64,000 bases of DNA from Rummeliibacillus pycnus_A (lineage in GTDB: Bacteria > Bacillota > Bacilli > Bacillales_A > Planococcaceae): positions 1,178,001-1,242,000 of the forward strand of contig NZ_CP132291.1 of NCBI RefSeq assembly GCF_044359855.1, given 5' to 3'. Made by a program: the position numbers and the translations under genes. Each line of letters begins with the position of its first letter. Position 1 is the stretch's first letter. Below, in pieces: positions 1 through 7,557 of the stretch. The notes under the pieces are model-generated. The model did no database searches. It was not told the DNA's origin and saw only the letters and a list, made by a program, of their open reading frames with translations.

Positions 1-798
1 ACGATGTCCATTATTTGAAAGGAAATCAGCAACATAATCAGCTTGTTTACGTGTATTCGTAAAAATAATTGCTAGGTAAGGATTAATAGTATTCATTGTT
101 TCAAGTAATTTACTATTTTTTGATTTACTACGTGTTGGAATTAAATAGAAATCAATGTTTTCTGCAACAGGGCGTTTATCATCCATATGTACATGGATTG
201 GTGATGTCATATATTTTTTCAAGAAAGGTTGTAAGCTTTCTGGAATTGTTGCTGAGAACACATACATTTCAAGATTTTCAGGCATTTGTGATGCAAATTG
301 ATCAATATCTTCGATAAAGCCCATATCAAATGCAAGATCTGCCTCGTCTATAACGAGCATTGAAGCTGTATGCACAAGTAACGCTTGTTCTTTAACTAAA
401 TCACGAATTCGTCCTGGTGTACCAACGACAATTTGTGGTTGTGTTTTTAGTTTGTCGATAGAACGTTGCTTGTCCGTTCCTCCGATAAATAATTTTGAGT
501 GAATATCTGTTCCTTCAATTAGCTTTTGAAGTTCGATATTAATTTGTGATGCAAGCTCACGAGTAGGAGCAGCAATAACAGCTTGTACCTCTTGTTTATC
601 TTGTCGGATTCGTTCAACGATTGGGATTAAGAAACTGTGTGTTTTCCCTGTTCCTGTGTGGGCTTGGCCGATTGCACTTTTACCTTTGAGGATTAGTGGA
701 ATCATTTCTTTTTGAATCGGGGTTGGCTCTGTAAAGCCTAATTTCTCTATAGCCTCTCGTAAAAAGGGCTGGAAATTATAATCTGTATATTTGGACAT
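1..798 (-). CDS. cshB: DEAD-box RNA helicase CshB, 3' part cut by the window edge
   Basis: ATP-dependent RNA helicase of the cold-shock DEAD-box group (B. subtilis CshB/YqfR), which unwinds RNA duplexes in the cytoplasm during RNA decay or ribosome assembly. The first 266 residues are readable without a stop and the frame runs off the left edge. Visible motifs: Q motif ending PTPIQ at residues 25-29, motif I AHTGTGKT at 46-53, PTRELA, TPGR, motif II DEAD and motif III SAT, so the first RecA domain is complete and the second has begun. The ATG at 798 follows a strong GGAGGG ribosome site at about 805-811. It lies next to yqfQ and ispH as in B. subtilis, divergent from both. Family assignment is firm; the CshB orthologue label rests on position. 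Confidence 0.93.
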   Translation of the reverse strand, partial: MSKYTDYNFQPFLREAIEKLGFTEPTPIQKEMIPLILKGKSAIGQAHTGTGKTHSFLIPIVERIRQDKQEVQAVIAAPTRELASQINIELQKLIEGTDIHSKLFIGGTDKQRSIDKLKTQPQIVVGTPGRIRDLVKEQALLVHTASMLVIDEADLAFDMGFIEDIDQFASQMPENLEMYVFSATIPESLQPFLKKYMTSPIHVHMDDKRPVAENIDFYLIPTRSKSKNSKLLETMNTINPYLAIIFTNTRKQADYVADFLSNNGHR

Positions 799-961
799 AT
801 ATTGTCCCTCCTAACTTACTACATTCATTGTAACACGATTCGTACATTAAGTAGACCATTTGCATATGATATCTATTAATAGAACATTCGTCAATTCCTC
901 GTGACGATTTTTCCTATATTGTTTGATTCGTTTATTTTTTTAAAAATGAAAGGAGAATCTT

Positions 962-1894
962 ATGGTTTACCCATCCTATTTCCCTTACGGTAATCCTTAT
1001 CAAGGAAGTTTTAATCCATATCCTATGCAACAAATGATGCGGCCAATGCCTTCACCAGGAAGATTTGGTAATGTCGCTAGTGGTCCACCTGCTACTCCTA
1101 GAGGTTTTGGTAATTTTGGTAATGCCGCTCAAGCTATTCCTAGAGGGCCAGGTAATTTTGCTAATGCAGCCCAAGCTATTCCTAGGGGCCCAGGTAATTT
1201 TGCAGGTCCTGCTCAAGCTATCCCTAGGGGCCCAGGCAATTTTACAGGTCTCTCTCAAGCTATCCCTAGAGGACCAGGTAATTTTGCAGGTCCCGCTCAA
1301 GCTCCCCCTAGAGGACCAGGTAATTTTGCAGGTCCCGCTCAAGCGTTAGCAAGAGGTGTAACTAATTTTAATAATGCAGGAAAAGTGGCGGATGCAGCAG
1401 GGAATGCTGCGGGATCAGCAAGAGCATTTGCTAGAGATATGGGTTTTGGTGGTGCGGCTAGAGCTGCTAGAGCTGCCGAGGCAGCGAATGCTGCTGCAAA
1501 TGCGGCGAATGCTGCAAATGCGGCCGGAGGTGCAGGAAACTCTCTTGGAAGCTTTGCTAAGATTGAGCAATATTTAAACACAGCTGATCAATTTTTTAAC
1601 ACAGCTCAAAAATTCACTCCTATGGTGAAGCAATTCTCTCCTATGTTCCAAAATTTGCCTGCACTTTACCGGATGTATAAAGGCTTCCAGTCAATTCCTA
1701 ATGCGAACTCGCCAACAGCCCCTGCTCAAGGTGGCGGAAAAGAACCAAGAGGACCTTTAAAATATATACTTGGAAGAAATAGAAGACAACAACAACAACA
1801 ACCTCAATCGCAATCACAACGATCACAGCAACCTCAGCAATTTACACAACAAACTCGCCCTTCAACTCCTCGTATATTCCAACCCCCTTTTTAA
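962..1894 (+). CDS. yqfQ: YqfQ/VrrA-like low-complexity repeat protein
   Basis: A 310-residue protein of unknown function in the position of B. subtilis yqfQ; the Bacillus anthracis orthologue is VrrA, known for its variable tandem repeat. The N-terminus is rich in Pro, Tyr and Met. Residues 32-143 consist of about eight 14-residue units of the type PRGPGNFAGPAQAI. Residues 150-190 are almost pure Ala/Asn/Gly. A more ordinary segment around 195-245 (KIEQYLNTADQFFNTAQKF) is probably the conserved YqfQ domain. The C-terminus is Gln/Ser/Pro-rich. There is no signal peptide or membrane span. The ATG has an AAAGGAG site at 949-955. Long frames on the opposite strand here are by-products of the repeat. 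VrrA-like proteins have been discussed as spore- or sheath-associated, but the role is not established. Confidence 0.85.
   Translation: MVYPSYFPYGNPYQGSFNPYPMQQMMRPMPSPGRFGNVASGPPATPRGFGNFGNAAQAIPRGPGNFANAAQAIPRGPGNFAGPAQAIPRGPGNFTGLSQAIPRGPGNFAGPAQAPPRGPGNFAGPAQALARGVTNFNNAGKVADAAGNAAGSARAFARDMGFGGAARAARAAEAANAAANAANAANAAGGAGNSLGSFAKIEQYLNTADQFFNTAQKFTPMVKQFSPMFQNLPALYRMYKGFQSIPNANSPTAPAQGGGKEPRGPLKYILGRNRRQQQQQPQSQSQRSQQPQQFTQQTRPSTPRIFQPPF
1055..1390 (+). repeat. 42-bp tandem repeat (about 8 units) inside yqfQ
   Basis: Six clear 42-bp units run from 1097 to 1348, each coding for a 14-residue block beginning PRG.GNF and ending QA plus one residue. A degenerate unit precedes them (1055-1096, residues 32-45) and another follows (1349-1390, residues 130-143). 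The four central units are most alike at DNA level, which suggests recent unit-by-unit duplication. The unit length is a multiple of three, so copy-number changes keep the reading frame. Confidence 0.9.
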
Positions 1895-1973
1895 CGAACT
1901 AGACGATTATTTTGTATTCAATTCCTGAGTCCGTTATAATAATACGTAGCGAGCATTGAAAGGAGTTCGAATC

Positions 1974-2957
1974 ATGGAAGTCATTAAAATCACACCAAGA
2001 GGTTACTGCTACGGCGTTGTTGATGCTATGGTCATCGCACGCAATGCAGCCTTAGACAAAACATTACCAAGACCCATCTATATTCTTGGTATGATTGTTC
2101 ACAATAAACACGTAACCGATGCATTCGAACAAGATGGCATCATCACATTAGACGGTAAAGACCGCTTAGAAATTTTAGAAAAAGTAGATAAAGGTACTGT
2201 AATTTTCACTGCTCATGGCGTCTCTCCCGAAGTACGTGAATTAGCACGAAAAAAAGGGTTAATTGCCATCGATGCAACATGTCCTGATGTTACAGTTACA
2301 CATGATTTAATAGAAGAAAAATCATCTCATGGCTACGATATTGTTTATATCGGGAAAAAAGGTCATCCCGAACCAGAAGGAGCAATCGGTGTTGCTCCAG
2401 ACCATGTGTTTTTAGTACAAAGTATTGAAGATGTTGATCAATTACAATTAACACGAGATAAAATTCTCGTAACAAATCAAACAACAATGAGCCAATGGGA
2501 CGTTGCTCATTTAATGGACCATTTGAAAGAAAAATACCCAAATATTGAAGTCCATCAAGAAATCTGCTTAGCAACTCAAGTTCGACAAGAAGCTGTTGCA
2601 AAACAAGCAGGTGATGCTGATTTGCTGATTGTTGTTGGTGATCCTAAAAGTAATAACTCTAATCGTTTAACTCAAGTTTCTGAAGAAATTGCTCATACGA
2701 ATTCTTATCGTATTGCAGATTTATCTGAACTTAAATTAGAATGGCTTGAAGGCATTGAAAAAGTCGGTGTAACTGCTGGTGCTTCTACCCCAACGCCAAT
2801 TGTTAAAGAGGTTATCAAATTCTTGGAACAATATGATCCAAATGATCAAACAACTCATAACTTAACTCGTACAGTTACACTGGACAAAATTTTACCTAAG
2901 ATAAAACAACCAAAACCTGTTGAGAAAATCTTACCTTATAATTTATCAAAAAAATAG
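1974..2957 (+). CDS. ispH: 4-hydroxy-3-methylbut-2-enyl diphosphate reductase IspH
   Basis: Last enzyme of the MEP (non-mevalonate) isoprenoid pathway: it reduces HMBPP to IPP and DMAPP with an iron-sulfur cluster, in the cytoplasm. The three cluster cysteines are C12 (GYCYG), C103 (ATCPDV) and C198 (EICLATQ). Substrate histidines H43, H81 and H131, the catalytic Glu of HPE (E133) and the SNNSN diphosphate loop at 226-230 are all present. The product is 327 residues, typical of the Bacillus YqfP form, with a basic Pro/Lys tail. The frame is open from a TTG at 1956, but the ATG at 1974 lies 8 bases after AAAGGAG and starts at the conserved MEVIKI, so it was chosen. It faces the nif3-trmK pair across a strong terminator. 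Confidence 0.96.
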   Translation: MEVIKITPRGYCYGVVDAMVIARNAALDKTLPRPIYILGMIVHNKHVTDAFEQDGIITLDGKDRLEILEKVDKGTVIFTAHGVSPEVRELARKKGLIAIDATCPDVTVTHDLIEEKSSHGYDIVYIGKKGHPEPEGAIGVAPDHVFLVQSIEDVDQLQLTRDKILVTNQTTMSQWDVAHLMDHLKEKYPNIEVHQEICLATQVRQEAVAKQAGDADLLIVVGDPKSNNSNRLTQVSEEIAHTNSYRIADLSELKLEWLEGIEKVGVTAGASTPTPIVKEVIKFLEQYDPNDQTTHNLTRTVTLDKILPKIKQPKPVEKILPYNLSKK

Positions 2958-2969
2958 AAAGTTACTTCA

Positions 2970-2995
2970 CATCTTCTTAACCTAATAAGAAGATG
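2970..2995 (+). terminator. Hairpin just after ispH
   Basis: A perfect 10-bp inverted repeat, CATCTTCTTA / TAAGAAGATG, lies 12 bases after the ispH stop, followed by ATTATTTT. The stem is AT-rich and the T-run is poor, so it may be a weak terminator in tandem with the stronger one downstream. Confidence 0.5.
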
Positions 2996-3010
2996 ATTAT
3001 TTTGATAGCA

Positions 3011-3056
3011 AAAAGAGCATCTAATTAGTCCTTTCAGACTAATTAGATGCTCTTTT
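3011..3056. terminator. Bidirectional terminator between ispH and nif3
   Basis: A perfect 20-bp stem (3011-3030 with 3037-3056) encloses a 6-base loop. The outer stem is AAAA/TTTT, so it gives a U-run in both directions. It separates the convergent genes ispH (+) and nif3 (-). Confidence 0.93.
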
Positions 3057-3070
3057 GTTTTACAATATTA

Positions 3071-4189
3071 TTATATAAATTGGAAAGGTTCTGTTGAAAG
3101 TTTTGAAGCAATAAATGCACATTCAACTTTGTTTTCTTTACAAAGGGTTGCCATTTTTAGTGCAACACCCACTTTCATCACACTTTCAACATGATGACCT
3201 GGATCAACAATATGCAACCCTATACTTTCCGCATCTTGAGCCACATGGAAGTACATATCTCCTGTTACAAATACGTCAGCACCTGCTCGTTTTGCAGCAT
3301 AGATATATTTGTTACCATCACCACCAAGGACAGCAATTTTCGAAACCTTTGAATTCAAATCACCAACAACTCTTACTTTTGGTACATTTAATGATTTCTT
3401 CACATGTTCAGCAAATTCTTTTAAAGTCATAGTGTCCACTGTACCAATTCGTCCTATACCCATTTCTTTTGCAGGTGTTTCTAGAGCATATAAATCATAT
3501 GCTGGTTCTTCATACGGATGATGGTTTAGCATTGCACGCAAGACTTTGTTTTTATTCGTTTCTGCAACAACCACTTCTATTTTCACTTCAGCTTCAGTAT
3601 GCAATTTCCCGATTTCTCCAGTATAAGGCTGTGAACCATTTAATGCTCTAAATCTTCCTTGCCCAGAAATGGTGTAACTACATGAATCATAGTCTCCTAT
3701 TTGTCCAGCACCAGCACCTGCTAATGCTTGGCGTAACTCATCTGCATGGTCTTCAGGAACGAAAACTGCTAGCTTATACATTTTCTCAGAAAAAGTTGGT
3801 ACTAGTACTTCACAATTTTTCAATTGCACTGCTTCTGCTAGAAGATCATTTACCCCACCTTCTGCTACATCCAAATTTGTATGTGCAGAATAGACGGCGA
3901 TATCATTCTTGATACATTTTTCGATTAGTTTTCCCTTAGGGAGATCAGTACGTACATTTGCTAATTTGCTAAAAATTGGTGGATGATGGGCAATGATTAA
4001 TTCGCAGCCATTTTCAATTGCTTCATCTACAACATCTTCATTTACATCTAAAGTGACTAATACTTTTGAAACAGACTTATTTAATGTTCCAATTGCTAAG
4101 CCAATAGGATCCCCATCCATTGCTGCAATTTTCTTCGGAGACCATGATTCAAAAAGCTGGATAATTTCTTGTCCATTTGTTTGCTTCAT
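3071..4189 (-). CDS. yqfO: Nif3-like dinuclear metal-centre protein YqfO
   Basis: Member of the Nif3/YbgI family (GTP cyclohydrolase 1 type 2 / NIF3 fold), which builds a toroid with a dinuclear metal site. The substrate is unknown. Metal-ligand motifs are visible: IIAHHPP (H68, H69), AHTNLDV (H103, D107) and GHHVE (331-335). At 372 residues it is the long Bacillus/Staphylococcus form, in which a PII/CutA1-like domain (about residues 130-235) is inserted between the two Nif3 halves. The ATG follows AAGGAGG. It starts two bases after the trmK stop, so the two are co-transcribed and probably translationally coupled. In B. subtilis the same pairing holds. Confidence 0.92.
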   Translation of the reverse strand: MKQTNGQEIIQLFESWSPKKIAAMDGDPIGLAIGTLNKSVSKVLVTLDVNEDVVDEAIENGCELIIAHHPPIFSKLANVRTDLPKGKLIEKCIKNDIAVYSAHTNLDVAEGGVNDLLAEAVQLKNCEVLVPTFSEKMYKLAVFVPEDHADELRQALAGAGAGQIGDYDSCSYTISGQGRFRALNGSQPYTGEIGKLHTEAEVKIEVVVAETNKNKVLRAMLNHHPYEEPAYDLYALETPAKEMGIGRIGTVDTMTLKEFAEHVKKSLNVPKVRVVGDLNSKVSKIAVLGGDGNKYIYAAKRAGADVFVTGDMYFHVAQDAESIGLHIVDPGHHVESVMKVGVALKMATLCKENKVECAFIASKLSTEPFQFI

Positions 4190-4191
4190 AG

Positions 4192-4884
4192 TTATAAAAC
4201 CTCCTTCACCATTTCAATCCGATGCTGCAATTCTTTCGCTTTTTCAATAATTTCAACCGATTGTTCTGCTTTTTCAATTGCCCTTAATACATGTTGCCAT
4301 TGTTGAATTTCACGATTCCATTTTTCTTTGAATACTTCATTTTGTTGTCTCATTAAAACAGGACCTAATAATAGCTGCTCTTCAGTTAGTGAATCTTCTC
4401 CAGGTTCAAGCACTAATACTTCATAGATTTTGTCATCTTCTTTTAAAATTGCTTCATCAACTATTTTCCAATTACGGCGAATAGCCCATTCTCGTATGGC
4501 AATCGCATGTATATTCGGTTGAAGAATTAGACGTTCTACACCGATTAATCGTTCTACATCTTTTTCCAAAATAGATGCGATTAACGGTCCACCCATACCT
4601 GCAATTGTAATGGCAGTTACATGATCTGCTTGTTCTATTGCTTGTAAGCCATCTGCTAGTCGTACATTAATTTGTTTTTGTAAACCTTCTTGTTGTACTT
4701 CATGACACGCTGATTCATAAGGGCCTTTTACAACTTCACCAGCAATTGCACTTGTGACAAGGTTGTTTAGGACTAAATAGCACGGTAAGTATGCGTGATC
4801 ACTTCCTATATCAGCAACAATCGCATTTTGTGGTACAAATGATGCTACTTTTTCTAGTCGTTTTGATAATTTTTGAGCATTCAA
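4192..4884 (-). CDS. trmK: tRNA (adenine22-N1)-methyltransferase TrmK
   Basis: SAM-dependent methyltransferase that makes m1A22 in tRNA (COG2384, YqfN). The SAM-binding motif I ADIGSDHAYLP is at residues 24-34, a second SAM motif (LADGLQA) near 77-83, and the catalytic-region motif AGMGGP near 95-100. The C-terminal part (about 160-228) is a predicted coiled coil, as in the characterised B. subtilis enzyme. Length 230 is normal. The start is TTG at 4884, eight bases from a GAAGGAGGG site at 4893-4900; a nearby ATG at 4880 is in another frame. First gene of the trmK-nif3 pair. Confidence 0.93.
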   Translation of the reverse strand: MNAQKLSKRLEKVASFVPQNAIVADIGSDHAYLPCYLVLNNLVTSAIAGEVVKGPYESACHEVQQEGLQKQINVRLADGLQAIEQADHVTAITIAGMGGPLIASILEKDVERLIGVERLILQPNIHAIAIREWAIRRNWKIVDEAILKEDDKIYEVLVLEPGEDSLTEEQLLLGPVLMRQQNEVFKEKWNREIQQWQHVLRAIEKAEQSVEIIEKAKELQHRIEMVKEVL

Positions 4885-5011
4885 GTAATAGCCCTCCTTC
4901 TTGTAGTATTGTAACGAAAAAAATCACTTTTTGCATAGAATATTGTTATAAAGAATCCATTCATTTATGTTAAATTCATAAATCTAGCTGCTATGGCTAA
5001 CTTTTACATAG

Positions 5012-5044
5012 AAAAACCCTTATCCGATTCGAGGATAAGGGTTT
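5012..5044 (-). terminator. Terminator after cccA
   Basis: A perfect 12-bp stem (5014-5025 with 5033-5044) with a 7-base loop. Read on the minus strand it ends in GGGTTTTTC, just downstream of the cccA stop. Confidence 0.85.
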
Positions 5045-5064
5045 GGAAAATATATAAGAATTAA

Positions 5065-5442
5065 TTATTTTAATCCAGAGATATATTTAGCCATAGCATC
5101 AAGGTCTGCACCTGAAACAAGTCCAGCTGGCATACCAGTGCCTTTACCTTTTGTAAGAACATCTTTTACTTGTGCTTCCGATAAACCTGTACCATGTAAG
5201 TTTGGACCTACATTACCTTTAAGGTTATCACCATGACAAGAAATACATTTTTGTTTAGCAATTGCTTCTGGATCTGCTGCACCTGCAGTTTCACCTTTAC
5301 CAGCTGTTTGTTCAGTTTTTGCTTCTTTTCCGCCTTTTGCAATTTCGGCTTTTTTATCCGCTCCGTCAATAGACATGAAGAAGATTAAACCTAGACCGAA
5401 TGCCATGATTAAGATATACGGAATAATAGGATTCTTTTTCAT
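5065..5442 (-). CDS. cccA: Membrane-anchored cytochrome c550
   Basis: Small c-type cytochrome held on the outer face of the membrane by an uncleaved N-terminal helix (residues 6-24). It carries electrons in the respiratory chain. After a charged, Ala/Glu/Lys-rich linker (27-57), the haem motif CISCH covers C66-H70 and the Met ligand is probably M104 in GTGMPAG. This matches B. subtilis CccA in length, architecture and position before sigA. The frame opens one codon earlier with TTG (5445), but the ATG at 5442 has better spacing (6 bases) from the GGGAGGG site at 5449-5455, giving 125 residues. Confidence 0.93.
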   Translation of the reverse strand: MKKNPIIPYILIMAFGLGLIFFMSIDGADKKAEIAKGGKEAKTEQTAGKGETAGAADPEAIAKQKCISCHGDNLKGNVGPNLHGTGLSEAQVKDVLTKGKGTGMPAGLVSGADLDAMAKYISGLK

Positions 5443-5445
5443 CAA

Positions 5446-5744
5446 TTACCCTCCCTAATAAGTTCAATCTATTTCTATAAATAGAATCAGTCAACACTAA
5501 TATTGTACTTCATAACTGGTAAAACGAAAAGGCCTTCTGAATAAGTTTTCCCTGGTTTGTGACAAATATGACACAAAAGATATATTAACATCCAATTTAT
5601 CTTGCTATTACCATTCTTTCAACTTTAGGTGAAAATTTTCTATTTTATAACAGTTTTTACTACCTTAAATAATGTTCTAATTTAAAATTTTTCATGTAAT
5701 TCTATTCGTGCATTTGGATGGTTTCGAGCTATTCCATCTCAATT
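5446..5744. other. Intergenic, no gene seen
   Basis: AT-rich spacer upstream of cccA. It must carry the cccA promoter, but I cannot point to one pair of boxes with confidence. It may include further decayed sequence of the acyl-CoA dehydrogenase relic. Confidence 0.5.
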
Positions 5745-6365
5745 TTAGATACAATAAGTTGTTAAATCCCTAATCCTTCTTTATTCATTAAATACTCTTT
5801 TGAAACTTGCACATCCTATATTCAAATCTATTTGTTATATGGTACAAGAACTGTAAATCCATGACTTGCAACCGATATTGCACTAATGTGCTTTTGCACC
5901 TTAATATTCCCTACACATAGCTTTTAATGCAAGATGTGATGTTTTTAATAGCTTACATTTGTACCTTTCATTAATTAAATATAACCATTCGCAAGCATTG
6001 CAATTCTCTCAGTACCTCCAGTATTAGGTTCTGTTAAAAAAAATCATCCCTCTAAGGTCTCTCCTGTACAAATCAATGTTAGAATTTACCCTTTTGTTCT
6101 TTCGTTCCAAATAAATGGAGTGGAGCACCTCCTAATGAAATATGAGCAGAATACATAATTCCTGTAGATGAACTCCACTCATTTTTCCCTTACGATTAAA
6201 ACCATCTGCACCTTCTTTATCTTAATTTTCTTCAAAAGCAATTCCATTATTCACATTTTACATAATTGTTAGAAAATTTATTTTACAATCTGTTTGTACG
6301 TTCTCTGTTAACTGTACCAGGTGCAACAACTTAATCGACGAATTCTTTCATCATCTTCTGCAACA
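5745..6365 (-). pseudogene. Decayed acyl-CoA dehydrogenase relic
   Basis: No intact frame, but minus-strand translation gives islands of acyl-CoA dehydrogenase sequence in the right order, broken by stops and frameshifts. About 6356-6300 reads MMKEFVD, a stop, then VAPGTVNRERTN, the typical N-terminal helix. About 6230-6190 reads NGIAFEEN. About 6155-6081 reads SAHISLGGAPLHLFGTKEQK, the FAD-domain entry. About 6034-5981 reads TEPNTGGTERIAMLANGYI, matching the LTEPNAG...NGYILNG block. About 5870 reads ISAISVASHGFTV, and about 5812-5771 reads QVSKEYLMNKEGLG, the 'VPKENLLGKEG' loop. Total length is about half of a 380-residue gene, so deletions have occurred and the C-terminal third is not seen. 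Clearly non-functional. Confidence 0.8.
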
Positions 6366-6518
6366 TTTTACAATTTTCTTATCTGAGTCAATTTCGTAAC
6401 TATTTTTCTAGTTAAATATGCGAAAATTTTCTAAATAAACAACTCAATAACACATAAATATTTCCATTTCCGGTATTTACTTAGGAAGTAATTGATATGA
6501 ATTTCGAACTCATAGATG

Positions 6519-6901
6519 AATCAATTTCATAATTCAAAGATTTAATAAAAAATACGACCATTAAATGGGCTATTTTTATATGCCGTATATCAATTAGAAA
6601 TTTGTCTATGAAGCGGAAGATGGCGAGTCCTCGAAAATGCATTCGCATTTCCTTCGTGCGATGTTAATTCAGAGAGGTCTATTCATAGTCCTGCGAGAAA
6701 GCGAGACAGGTGAGACCCCGCAGTGAAAATTCTTTTTGCTCTGCAAAAAGAATTTTCTGCGACGAGTAACCGCAGGAGCAAAGGCGGCTTCCGAGGAGGC
6801 TCAACGCTCGCCCGCGGAAAGCGCCATCTGGAGCGGCTTACTGAATCAATGTGATGAAATGTTCGTATTTAATAACCAAAAATGGATTTATGAAACTGAT
6901 T
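6519..6901. repeat. MITE-like mosaic repeat, copy 1 (383 bp, terminal inverted repeats)
   Basis: The left end AATCAATTTCATAA (6519-6532) is matched by the inverted right end TTATGAAACTGATT (6888-6901, one mismatch). The inverted similarity continues inward through ATACGA.CATT / AATGTTCGTAT. Between the ends lies a GC-rich core (6612-6836) closed by the 8-bp stem AGATGGCG (6618-6625) / CGCCATCT (6822-6829). It contains an internal perfect 15-bp hairpin at 725-739/743-757 of the 6 kb block (6725-6757). No transposase is encoded. The right end reaches the stop codon of the next gene. Related copies lie at 17770, 18155, 26441 and 56690. Confidence 0.8.
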
Positions 6902-7467
6902 CACTTGAATAATATGTAAAAAATTATAATAATTAAACCGACTACTCCCGAAATTTTAAAATAAATTAAATTCAATAGTTTACCAGAAATCAACCATAAA
7001 AGACAATTCCCTATTAGTACACCATAGAGTACTAGTGTTTTTTCGTATGAGAATAGATTTTCGAGTTTAATTGAGACACCCAAAATCAGCAACGCTACTG
7101 TCGCATAGGAAAAGGTAGTAATAATTGTTTTATTTTGTGTATATTTAAAAAGAAATAATAAAAGACCGATAATTACACTTATACTTAATATTACAGGAAT
7201 AAGAACAAATGGTGCTTTTAATACAAATAATGTGATTAATAAAACAGCTGTACCAATTGATAAAAATATCATTTTCAAATTATTCTTTGTCGAATTTTCT
7301 GATAATATGGACTTTGATGCGTTAACTTCCAACTTTGTGCAATCCTCTACTTCTTCCCCTTGAGAATATAAAGTTGTTAAAAAATCACAATAGTGTTCCG
7401 GTAATAGCTTGTTCTTCTTCCAGAATAGGATCTCATTTAGGATAATTTCTTTCTTTTGACTGTTCAC
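6901..7467 (-). CDS. Hypothetical polytopic membrane protein (188 aa)
   Basis: I do not recognise a characterised family. Residues 1-60 are hydrophilic (MNSQKKEIILNEILFWKK then KNKLLPEHYCDFLTTLY), resembling the short N-terminal domain of some Bacillales multi-pass proteins. After that come about six hydrophobic spans between residues 64 and 187 (for example 67-85, 88-107, 116-133, 143-160 and 168-187), so an integral membrane protein is likely. The start is GTG at 7467 with a G-rich but imperfect ribosome site (GGGGGCG). Its stop codon TGA (6903-6901) coincides with the edge of repeat copy 1, so the last residues may have been altered when the element inserted. It lies immediately after the sigA terminator on the same strand. 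Confidence 0.65.
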   Translation of the reverse strand: MNSQKKEIILNEILFWKKNKLLPEHYCDFLTTLYSQGEEVEDCTKLEVNASKSILSENSTKNNLKMIFLSIGTAVLLITLFVLKAPFVLIPVILSISVIIGLLLFLFKYTQNKTIITTFSYATVALLILGVSIKLENLFSYEKTLVLYGVLIGNCLLWLISGKLLNLIYFKISGVVGLIIIIFYILFK

Positions 7468-7523
7468 TTAAACGCCCCCAGCTTTAGAAACCATTTTCAC
7501 CCATAATTTTACCTTATTCGACG

Positions 7524-7555
7524 AAAAAAGACACCCCAAATTGGAGTGTCTTTTA
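7524..7555 (-). terminator. Terminator after sigA
   Basis: The inverted repeat AAAAGACAC / GTGTCTTTT, with two further G-C pairs after one mismatch and an AAATT loop, is followed on the minus strand by TTTTTTCG. It directly follows the sigA stop codon. Confidence 0.85.
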
Positions 7556-7557
7556 TC

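Noticed and set aside
1055..1390. CRISPR-like array
   Set aside because: The repeats are contiguous, coding and have no unique spacers; no cas genes are present in the window.
1052..1581. Long open frames on the opposite strand and in another frame over yqfQ
   Set aside because: They follow from the periodic 42-bp repeat and the GCN-rich stretch and lack ribosome sites; the plus-strand yqfQ frame has a proper start and conserved position.
5446..6900. tRNA or small RNA gene in the long cccA-sigA gap
   Set aside because: No cloverleaf or known RNA motif seen; the gap is explained by a gene relic and a repeat element.
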